Assembly: GCF_932526225.1 (NCBI RefSeq) | Contig: NC_064042.1 | Location: forward strand, 5,945,540 to 6,009,539 | Direction of reading: 5' to 3' | Source of the DNA: Nematostella vectensis | Lineage: Eukaryota; Cnidaria; Anthozoa; Actiniaria; Edwardsiidae | Length of the DNA stretch: 64,000 nucleotides | Part shown: positions 32,866 through 42,300 of the stretch, one piece after another | How positions within the stretch are numbered: position 1 is the stretch's first letter | Layout: each line of letters begins with the position of its first letter | The notes under the pieces: generated by a model | Database searches by the model: none | What the model was told of the DNA's origin: nothing | What the model saw: only the letters and a program-made list of their open reading frames with translations | Made by a program: the position numbers and the translations under genes

Positions 32866-34068
32866 CTAATTTGCTTGTTTGCCTTCGTGCGTGACTATAA
32901 CACGCCCACACAGCCAGATCTTTGTGCTTCTGGGGATCGCCCTGTTCATAAAGCGAATGAGCACCTCTCGCACTTTTGCCTCGCGCGTTTTTGTGGCGGC
33001 ACTGGTTAGAGCCTTTTCCTGGCATAACGAACGAAGCTCCCCCTCAGCCTCGAAGTCTAGGCCGTGGACGCTCGCGATCGCAGGTGGTTCAGTCGGAAGC
33101 TCCGCCCAGGCGTGGTTATTGTGGCAAGGGATGGTGATCTCGAGCTTCTTTTCCATCTCAAAGAGGTCTTCTTTGGTGCATCCCGTAGTGGCCAGCTTCT
33201 TGTCATATCGCTCGAGGATATTGCCTCGTGTCTTGGTTAGACCAAGGGAGCGCGAGGTGCCGCGATTCCTCAAGAAGTCGGCAACATAGCTCACAACACA
33301 GTTAGCGAAGGCGTCACTCCCCTCTCGCTCAAACATTGGCCCAGGCTCCCCATTTTGCTCAGGTAAAGGGCGAAGCTCGTATCTCACGTAGACGAGGTAC
33401 TCTCGTCCTTTCTTTCAAATACCCGCATCGATGCCTTCCAGGGCGCCGACTGTGATTTGGTCCCCTCTTTTGACTAACGACCCACCAATCTTGTGCTCCG
33501 AGCGCCCTTCCTCCTCCGTGATTGGCGCCAATGGCTCTGCGGGGGCCTTACCAACGACCGTGAAGAGTCTGTAACGCTGGTCGGGGTCTACCATCTCGAG
33601 CACCAGTGGCAGCACTGCGATTGCGCTCAGAGACTCTCGCTCGTGCGAGACCCACCACACCGAGCCGTCGTCATTAATATCAGGCCCCCGCATAACCGGC
33701 TTTAGAGCAATGACACCTGCTCCACCAAGATCTCGTATCTCCTGGTAAACACCGGCGCTTATGTCTTTGCCCCGAAGAGTGGCATCCACGCTTGGGAACC
33801 GAAGATGGGCGCCGCCGACGAAGAGAGAATAGTACTCCCCGGGGTCTAAGCCCTCTGGGCCCTCTTGCCGCCGTTCCAGCAGCAATGGGACGAACTTGCG
33901 CCAGACTTCCTCTGGCCGCGAGCTCGCCGGCTTGAGCGGCTTAAGCAGCATGCGCTTGGCATCCTCGGGGATGCCCTCTTCCAGGATGTTCTAGACCAGC
34001 CCTGCCAGTACGGCGGGCGCCTCTTTGTCAGGCATGCTAATGAGAATCTCCTCTATGTAAGCGTCCAT
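32866..34068 (-). pseudogene. Unrecognised ORF in GC-rich insert, with two in-frame stops
   Basis: A single minus frame from ATG 34068 (MDAYIEEILISMPDKEAP) reaches 32866, about 400 codons. It is interrupted only by TAG at 33993-33991 and TGA at 33417-33415. Recognisable stretches are LLKPLKPASSRPEEVWRKF, YSLFVGGAHLRFPSVDATL, VWWVSHERESLSAIAVLPL, then REYLVYVRYELRPLPEQNG, FANCVVSYVADFLRNRG and IPCHNNHAWAELPTEPPA. The last four residues and stop come from flanking P450-array DNA, so the 3' end is cut off by the junction at 32882. I know no family with this sequence. A transposon-encoded protein is one possibility. Codon use is GC-rich, unlike every neighbour. Confidence 0.55.
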
Positions 34069-34285
34069 GTTTGGGTATACCTTGTGCCACCCAGTCTCTA
34101 ATTGCCTGAATCGCAGCCCTGTGGTACGTATTCATACTACAGGACGGGTATTTGGGTATGCCTTGTGCCACCCAGTCTCTAATTGCCCGTATCGCAGCCG
34201 GCGGGACGAGTGTTTGGGTATGCCCTGTGCCACCCAGTCTCTAATTGACCGTACTGCGGGCTGCGATATCAGACAGGACGAGTGC
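34068..34285. repeat. Tandem repeat, three units of about 70-80 bp
   Basis: Each unit contains TTTGGGTATGCCTTGTGCC and CACCCAGTCTCTAATTG, followed by a variable end with GCAGCC. The first unit overlaps the start codon region of the minus-strand ORF. Confidence 0.85.
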
Positions 34286-34585
34286 GAACCATTCCCGAGC
34301 GCGCCTCTCGATGCCGCGCATCCTCTGCCCTTCACGATTCGCTCCGCAGGGGCGGCACAACCGCGTCTCCGACTGCGTCCCTATGCCGGAGATCCTGCAC
34401 GGTACGGGGAGGGGGCTGCCCTTTCGGAGCCTTTAGAGGTGCACCTTGCAGTAGGTGTCCATGCACCTCTGGCCGCACATGTTTGCTTGGCCGACCTTTA
34501 GCCACCCGCAGTAATCTTTTCCACACTTCATCCTTCGAACGCTCGGCATACCACAGGACAGACGGGGGTCTAATTGCAAGGTTGC

Positions 34586-34920
34586 CACTCGTTTCTACGA
34601 AAGGCCCCAGTCCCGCTGCCGATAGACAGCGGATTAATGATTGCTAACCATTGCTAATTATTCATCTACGCGGAGTGTGTTTTGCGTAGATTTACTTTTG
34701 CTAATTATCCATCTACGCGAAGTGGTCCCGACGCAGATTAATAATTAGCAATTATTAATCTACGCGAAACGCGTTTCGGTGTCACTGAAAGTCCAAAGCC
34801 TGGAATGGGGCTGGGGGGGTCGGAGGGACCCAGCGCCCCTCCCAAGCCTAAGATGGGGCTGGGAGGCCCGGAGGGTCGATTTGCGCCTCCCACTCGTTTC
34901 ACTGAAAGTCCCCAGTCCCC
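34586..34920. repeat. Palindrome-rich repeats at the edge of the GC-rich insert
   Basis: TCTACGCG occurs about four times in both orientations with AATTATTNATC/GCTAATTAT around it (34650-34770). CACTGAAAGTCC and GGCTGGGAGGCCCGGAGGG-like blocks each occur twice (34790-34915). These could be transposon end structures. Confidence 0.6.
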
Positions 34921-34923
34921 CCC

Positions 34924-36151
34924 TGCGTGACTGTAAAAAATAGCTACGAAATCAGATACCTACAGTGGATCTCAAAAGGATGGATGTATTCTATTAACTT
35001 TGCATTCTCTATGATATAATTAGACAGACCTACCAAAGCTTGAGCGTTACAATATAGCTTGCATGCTTGAGCATCAGGGGATTTTGAGTTATATACTTCA
35101 GGAAGCAAAAAGGCTTGACACTCACAGATATTATGTACAAATAGAAGGGCAAGAGTCTAGAGAAAAATCTCGCGAGCGAAAAACAAGCAACATTTTTTTA
35201 CCTTGTTCAAAACAAGTACTTGAACTGTCTCAAGTCTATGTCAATTAGCTGTCCAATCAAACATCGCATCCACCATGCAAAGCCAATTACATTGCAAATG
35301 ACAAAAGAGATACCCTAAGAATGTTAGAGGTCGAGGAAAGAAAAATTGAATGCCACAAATACCAGGTTGACTCAGGCGAGTTTGATGGATGTTAAGATTA
35401 TTTGTAACTCCAAAGAATCGTCAGACTGATTTTGCAAGCTGAAAGAAACTTCAGTCAAGAACATTCGCTCAAAGTCTCTCGATTTTTGGCAAGCTACAGA
35501 AGGGTAAGAAGGTCAATTTACGCTAACGCTAGCGGATCTTTCGAGTTAGATTTGAATTATTGAGGATAAAGATACACAGGGTGTCCCAAACAGTTCGTTC
35601 CTCTCCTTTGGAATGATTTCGACTAAGAACTCATCCAAACTCTTCTCTGACAATTCATTTCCTTTAATCTTTATTATGTTTTTGGTTTTGCCAAGGAGGG
35701 TGTTATTGTGTTTTTGGTAAAATTTCACGCGTGCTTATTATAATGACTCAGGACTATTTGCAGCGAGAGAAGGATCCAAGTAGCGCTTTTGGAGTTTGGA
35801 ATGTTTCTGCAAAATAAGTATGTGATGATAGCTTGATTTCGGATTTGGTTGAGGAGATGAGGAGCATATGAAAATAACGTTTTGGGGGTCTGGTATCGAA
35901 ATAAACTTGTTTTCACTGTTATCGCTTCTGATTACAAGTCATACTGTTACGAAGCCTGTGCGGTACGACCACCTTACAAATTCCAGCAAAAATGAAGCCT
36001 TTTACCAAATAAGGAATTGATCAGTTTCTTGATATGGATGTGACTGCGTTGACAAAAATTACGACAATGGCAAGTGCCCCCCCCCCCCCCCCCCCCAGGT
36101 TCCGCCGCCCATGAAAAACGACAATTTTGGGCTAAATTGTTTAGATATGGG
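34924..36151. repeat. A-type P450 upstream flank in copy C
   Basis: Closely matches 17173-18638 without the TTAA MITE and ends in a C(20) run and AATTTTGGGCTAAATTG. At 36152 the similarity switches to copy B. The degenerate unknown ORF is present as minus frames at 35916-35725 and 35728-35546. Confidence 0.88.
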
Positions 36152-36332
36152 CTCTATTATCACAAGACCATTCTACCACTTTATCAACCAGCTCCTGCAC
36201 GTGACTGTCACTGCCTTTCGTTAGACTGTAATAACACCAATTATTTTACAATGATAAGGCGGTGTATGGATATGGTACTGATAATGATTTATTTTATAAA
36301 TCTTGCTTTAGAATAACTGAGACATTCAAGCC

Positions 36333-37814
36333 ATGATCGCTGAAGTCATCCTTCTCATCGTCACCCTGGTGCTTCTTCACCATCTCTTCCACCGTTACAC
36401 CGAGCCGTCCAACCTACCCCCTGGACCACGCCCTTACCCTCTTATTGGAAACCTCCCGCTGCTGATTGGCTCATTCTCCTCACTCCACGTCAAGTTCACT
36501 GAGCTCGCGAAAACATACGGCAGCGTCTACACTCTATACCTCAACGGTCAGAGGTCTGTCGTCGTCGGCTCTGCCAAGGCACTGCACGAGGGACTGGTAG
36601 AGAGAAAAGACGCAATTGCAGGTCGTCCTTATAGCTTCTCTATGGAATACGGGTGCAAAGGGTGCAAAAACGTAGGATTCGCCGACTTTTCTCCTTTTCT
36701 CCTGTTTAAACGGCGCGTTGTGCATTCATCTCTACGTCAATACTACCCCCAAGTTGAAGACAAAGTCAATCATCAGTTGGATAAAGTACTGACGGAGATA
36801 AAAGCGCTTGACGGAACCGCCTTTGATCCACATTACTTAATATCATTGGTGACTCTGAATGTGATGAGTTCTATCACTTTTGGAACTAATTACACACTTG
36901 ACGATCCTGAATTTCTTCGTTTGGTTCTAATGAACGACACTTTTGGTCAATGTTTCGGAGCCTTTAATATCCTAGATATGTTTCCGTTTCTATTGCATTT
37001 TCCAATAAAGGCCTCAAAGATGCTTAAATATCTTGCTACGGATCGATACGATTACTTAATGGAACAAGCAAGAAAACATGAAGATGCTTACGATGACAAT
37101 ACTATTCGGGATCTTACGGATGGATTAATCAAGTCGCTGTCAGAGGCAGAGAAAGGTGGCAGCGATATCCATAGCCTCGTCACAACCGAGGATCTTGCCA
37201 TGATAATAGGAGACATGGTTGTTGCGGGCTCAGAGACGTCTGCTACAACAATGCGGTGGATGCTGGCGTACCTAACAGTTTACCCAGAAGTCCAAGCGAG
37301 GCTGCACCAGCAGCTGGATGACGTCATTGGAAGAGACAAAAATACAATCATCACACTGAAGGACCGGGGTCGATTGCCTTATGTAGAGGCGGTCATAGCG
37401 GAGACATTGCGCGTCTCACCACCAACACCTTTTTTGCTCCCGCATAAAGCAACGCGTGACACGACACTGGACGGTTACTTCATCCCAAAAGATACCACCG
37501 TCATCTTCAACATCTGGAAAATACAGAACGACCCTGCCGAGTGGGCGGATCCCCACGTGTTCAACCCCGCCCGCTTCCTGGACGAGGATGGTAAGTTTGT
37601 CAACAACAAGAACCTCTTGCCTTTTGGAGCGGGGAGGAGGGTTTGTGTTGGAGAGAAAGTGGCGACGATGGAGCTGTTTCTTATGACTTCGAGACTTCTA
37701 CGTCATCTGGAATTCAAACCACTATCCGATGGCCCTCCGCCGAGCCTTGAGGGGACTTATGGTGTGGTATATTATCCGATGCCGTACAAGATACGAGCTC
37801 TCGAGAGACTCTGA
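36333..37814 (+). CDS. CYP2-like cytochrome P450, intact single exon (copy C)
   Basis: 493 residues, the same length as copy A and most similar to copy B. Anchor 1-20, hinge PPGPRPYPLIGN (29-40), I-helix AGSETSAT, ExxR as ETLR, FNPARFLD and a canonical haem loop FGAGRRVCVG with Cys438. Residues around 265-290 (GGSDIHSLVTTEDLAMIIGDM) differ most from copies A and B; that segment adjoins the substrate-recognition region of clan 2 P450s, so specificity may differ. It would be a membrane-bound monooxygenase of the endoplasmic reticulum. Substrate unknown. It is followed by duplicated flank, and the CYP3-like gene starts about 1.5 kb downstream on the same strand. Confidence 0.96.
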   Translation: MIAEVILLIVTLVLLHHLFHRYTEPSNLPPGPRPYPLIGNLPLLIGSFSSLHVKFTELAKTYGSVYTLYLNGQRSVVVGSAKALHEGLVERKDAIAGRPYSFSMEYGCKGCKNVGFADFSPFLLFKRRVVHSSLRQYYPQVEDKVNHQLDKVLTEIKALDGTAFDPHYLISLVTLNVMSSITFGTNYTLDDPEFLRLVLMNDTFGQCFGAFNILDMFPFLLHFPIKASKMLKYLATDRYDYLMEQARKHEDAYDDNTIRDLTDGLIKSLSEAEKGGSDIHSLVTTEDLAMIIGDMVVAGSETSATTMRWMLAYLTVYPEVQARLHQQLDDVIGRDKNTIITLKDRGRLPYVEAVIAETLRVSPPTPFLLPHKATRDTTLDGYFIPKDTTVIFNIWKIQNDPAEWADPHVFNPARFLDEDGKFVNNKNLLPFGAGRRVCVGEKVATMELFLMTSRLLRHLEFKPLSDGPPPSLEGTYGVVYYPMPYKIRALERL

Positions 37815-38881
37815 CAAACAAATGTTACATTTTTTACTGGAGCAGGGTAAAGAAACAAGGACATATTTCAACAATATAACCTACACAATACGAAAATGAT
37901 TGGCCGAGGTCGATTGCATAATCTTGCATGCCTTAGTTGCTCTTTATGGCGAACAACCCTGCGCTACGCCGCAATCTTGAATTGGCGAGGAGTCGATATT
38001 TTGGTGACAAAAAATTCGTGCGAGGGAGAGACAAAGGGATTTGGTTTTCTACGAGAAAAAGGCTGCAAGTAAATGCCTCAAACAGGCTTTTCATGGATCA
38101 GCCAATTTTACTAGTTAAGCTTTGTATTATACGCTATCAAGAAATATAAAAATATGTATTCATGCTTGGGAGCTGCAAATTCACCAGTAGGGCTGAATGA
38201 ATCCATCATTTTGTGTTGTCTCATGGATAATCACTAAGTAAAAAAAAATTGTAAAAAGTCTTAGTTATCAGATGGAAAAAGCATTGTATTTGAAGATTAC
38301 TTAATAAGAAGTGACTCACTTTTTGGCCCTCTGTGTACGCGCCTGGATAACAGTTTGAGTAAGCGTTAGTGCAAATCGAGCAACTAGCATTCTTGAAAAA
38401 TGTCAAGGGTATAATTTTTCAAGAAGTCCATAAAAATAAACCCTGTTAAGTATAAATAGCTTTGCGCCCCCGTTAGTGAGTCCCCCCCCCCCCCCCCCCA
38501 CACACACACCTATCTCCGGGCGAATAACAATTTAACAATTTCCATCAAGTCACTAATCAATCGCAAACCATATTTTTTGTTGCGCGAAGAAGAAATCGCA
38601 AATTCTGGAATTTTGTGACATTAAATGTTTGCGTTTGCGTGACGAGCCGGCTCATAAAAGTGCGCCCCAGCGTACCTCGATCTTTGCGCCACAGGATTCC
38701 CAATATTCGAAAACAAAACATTTCCTAAGAGCCAGGTTAAAACAACCTTTGACGATTACAACGAAATCGATTTATGGCAAGACCACGACTACGTTTTCAA
38801 TTTCTTGCTTACTCAGCGAATTGCGTACAGCTCACAGAGTCTATAGCTTACAATATGGAGGCGCAGCTAGTTCAAATTTGT

Positions 38882-39357
38882 AAAACCTTTAAAAGAAAAA
38901 GTCGACAACAACGCAGATTTATGTTTTTTAGAACGATATTTCGGCAGGCCAATACCTGCCTTCTTCAGGTTATAAATGAGTTACAATGGCATGTTATAGC
39001 TAGTATATGTACAAAGTTCATTGATGATTAACTAACAAAAGGTAAAAATAGTAATTGAGTGACAAAGTACAAAGTTCATTGATGATTAACTAACAAAAGG
39101 TAAAAATAGTAATTTAGTGACTTATGGAAGATGGTAAATAGGGTGGTGTGGATTACTAAGTAGCTAAACGGTTTCTTCACGCCGGTTGAGGCCACCGGGT
39201 TCAAGAGTGCCAGCGCGAGCTATCAATGTGGCTTCTCTTGCTTTGCGGATGGAGTCGCGGTTATTTCTTATTTTTTCAATAGGTATTAGCTCTATGTCAG
39301 AAGCGGAGTGGTTGGGTTTTAGGAAGTGTTCAGCGGCGTGGGTTGGTATGGATCGAG
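38882..39357 (-). mobile_element. Penelope-like retroelement fragment (GIY-YIG C-terminus)
   Basis: Copy B lacks this stretch, so its edges are known. On the minus strand from about 39345 it encodes HAAEHFLKPNHSASDIELIP, then RDSIRKAREATLIARAGTL and PGGLNRREE, the end of the GIY-YIG endonuclease typical of Penelope elements, with a stop near 39175. The 3' part contains TCGACAACAACGC and ATTTCGGCAGGCCA, also seen at 49925, 55990 and 61890. It is a 5'-truncated insertion just before CYP3-like exon 1. Confidence 0.8.
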
Positions 39358-39360
39358 ATT

Positions 39361-42300
39361 GGCCTTGTTGTCAGCCATTGGGTAACACTCGTAATTGGAG
39401 TTTCTTTGCTGTTGTATTGGTTTGGGACGAAATCAAAACGATCGCTACAGAAAGAGTTTCCTAATCTCTCCGGGCCGACTCCTTGGCCATTCATCAGTAA
39501 TCTCCCAGCTTTGGCGAGGAATCATGGCCAAGCACATTTGCTTTTTGACGAGTTCTATAAACAGTATGATAGCCCTGCTATACGGGTGTCGATACTGGGA
39601 AAGCCGAGTATACTCGTAAAGGACCCGACGCTTCTCAAAGCCATCATGGTTAAGAACTTTGACTGCTTCGACGATGTAATGGTAGGTTGTAAAATGCATC
39701 CCAAATTAAGGGAAAGAATTGTAGTTTGTTTACAATGTGTCAGTGCTAAGCAGTGTTTTTGTAACCGATAATGATATCCTGCCGAAGTAACTACAATGAT
39801 ATGTTTATCTAATATTCCGATTTTTATCTGGTAAAAATAAGTTTTTTTTAACAAGTTGTATTTGTTATTATGTGTAATCTATAAAATTGTAAATAATAGA
39901 TGACTAGTACTGCGTGACATTGTTGACAAACGTATGGAGATCCAGACGTAAATACGAGCTGCAAGCCGAGTGTGAACACAGGTAGCCCAAGTTTTGTCAA
40001 TGAGTAATTTGAACCGACCTGCTCATTGATAGAGAGAGAGAGAACATATGGAGGTGTTTTATTACGCTAGTATTCTTCCATAAAAATGCAATAAATCCAA
40101 TTAAACTTAATGTAGCACTTGAAGTTGTCTATTATTTCCAAGTTTAAGGGATTTAAAGCGCATTTGGGGCCGTTCGTTATAGCGCTGTTCGGTGAAATTT
40201 AGAACTCCCTTTATCACGCGCTTAAACGGCCCAAAATGCGCTCTAATTGCTTTAACTTAAAAATAATAAACAACTACAAGTACTGTCAAGTTGGATTAAT
40301 TTATTACATTTTTATGGAAGAATAATTGCATAAAGTAACAACTCCATATTATATTCTCTCTACTCTGCTACTCTATTAATGGTCAATGAGCAATGAGCTG
40401 GTCGGTTCAAATTGCTCATTGACAGAGCTTGGGCTTCCTGTGGTGGGAAGAAAATAATCGCACTGCTGGCAGTTGAGTTACTCATTTACCAGGTGACATA
40501 GCGTGTTGTTTGAAAGCTCGTAAGCGTGTAGGGACAGAGCTCGCTGGAGGAGCGAAACCAAGGCAAATACAACCAGTTGATACAGGAATACTTCAGTAGA
40601 ATTTATTCGGCACTTGAAAGCATCAGACATGAGTTTGGAGTAAAATTGTCCTGTAGCCCGTGCCGAAACCTAGGCTCTATTACCAGCCGTCGCTAGGCCT
40701 CATGGGGGCACGTACTGCGGGCTCACGGCTCACATCAATTGATTGCTATTGCATCATCTTGTGATAGAGTGCTTTGGATTGCCTAACGTAGCCTTTGTAT
40801 TTTGCTCCTCGCCACAAAAGAGCTATATATCTGGATGAAATATAGTGAAATTTTATGGAGCTATCGATTACAATCGAAGGATCTCTACTAAAACAATTTT
40901 ATGGTAATTGTTAACTCACCATGGGAACGTACCTCAACTACCAGAATGCAGCGCGCGCTTTGTTTGATGTAAGCTTAAAAAAGCGTGCTCTGCATTCTGG
41001 TAGTTGAGTTAGGTTTCTATGGTTATGCGCGCGCAAACTTATAGCTGGAATGGCTTATTTGCACGCTGTTTTCTTTTTTCAACAAACAAAATAAAAAAAA
41101 ACAGCAGAGAAAATTAATGGGGGAGGGGGGTTAAGGTCATGATGATGGTGGGTTCATAAATTGTAACATTCCCTGCTAATTTGCTTATTTGCGACGTCAA
41201 TCTCACAAGATGTTTAATGCACTATCGTCAATCTCCTTAGCAAGCCAATTTCTCCCCACCTCTGGACAAGATGTTGAATGCACTATCGGGTGAAGAATGG
41301 CGAAATTTGCGACACACACTGTCACCTAACTTCAGTGCGCACAAGCTAAAAAGCATGGTCCCTCTGATGAACAAGGCATGTGACGTATACATGGAGAAGA
41401 TAACCCTCGCCGCGGAGACTAGGGCGACAATTGACGTCATGAAGTGAGTGTCATTTTTGTGAGATCACGTGATGTCAAGCTCATGAAATGTGGCCAATTT
41501 TTCATGTTATTTGCCAAAATGACGTCATAAAGTCAGTGCGTGAGGCTTTGTGATCAAATAAGTATGAAAGTAACGTCATAAGTGAGTCAGTAAAGTGTCA
41601 AATTGACGTCATAAAGTAAGTGCCAATTAGACAACTTTGTCCTTATCTCATTTTCGTCCCAGATCAAAACAAGCTTATAGCGAAACCAGTAAAACCGTGA
41701 ACACGTGATATGTGTGTTGCATGCTTATTGTCGTTTGACGAATCAGACTCGAGAATTCAGACACTTATACTTGTTGAGACATGTTTCTAGTTGACTGTTT
41801 TGATATCTCGCGAGTGATTGGTCGCGGCACAAACATGTCATACGTATTTCCGGTGCTCACGGTTTTACTGGTCGTAGAGATGATATGCATCATCTTGTGA
41901 GCAGCGTTAGTCGGGCCAGTAACGGTACGATAGCACAGTCTATGGGTTACCTGTTTGCAGCTCAGCAACCATGGAAAGCTTGCAGGTCTCCGTGCTTGGA
42001 CTCCTCAGAATTATGGCATAGCCGGTTTGCCTCACATAAGTTTAAATGGCAAAAAACTGCAGGACGACTTCGACTATCACGAAGTGCTTTAAGCTACAGT
42101 TTAGATCCATGTGGGATCTAAGAAGCGACAGTGGCTAAGTTGTTGATGTGCAGATCGCGTCACTGACCCAACTGGTGCTGATGTCAGTGCTCACTTTAAC
42201 AGTATAGCGAGGTCAGATGACTAGATCTCTGCATTTATGTCCACAGGATCAACCCTGCTCTGACACTCGACATTATCATTTCTTGCGCATTCGGGGTGGA

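Larger units (their letters stand above)
27989..32882. repeat. Segmental duplication, copy B (partner 36152-41192)
   Basis: About 4.9 kb nearly identical to 36152-41192, covering the CYP2-like gene, its 3' flank, the CYP3-like first exon, a foldback MITE and a hairpin. Differences are a SINE in copy B, a Penelope-like insertion in copy C and scattered indels. It ends at 32882, where unrelated GC-rich DNA begins. Confidence 0.93.
32883..34923. other. GC-rich foreign-looking insert between duplication copies
   Basis: About 2.04 kb, clearly richer in G and C than the AT-rich neighbourhood. It begins where copy B ends and stops where the A-type flank of copy C begins. It contains the broken ORF, a 3-unit tandem repeat (34068-34285) and a palindrome-rich end (34620-34920). 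Nothing similar occurs elsewhere in the window. Confidence 0.75.
36152..41192. repeat. Segmental duplication, copy C (partner 27989-32882)
   Basis: Matches copy B from inside the LINE fragment to the shared end CCCTGCTAATTTGCTT. Beyond 41192 it continues directly into the downstream exons of the CYP3-like gene, so copy C occupies the position next to the functional gene. Confidence 0.93.
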
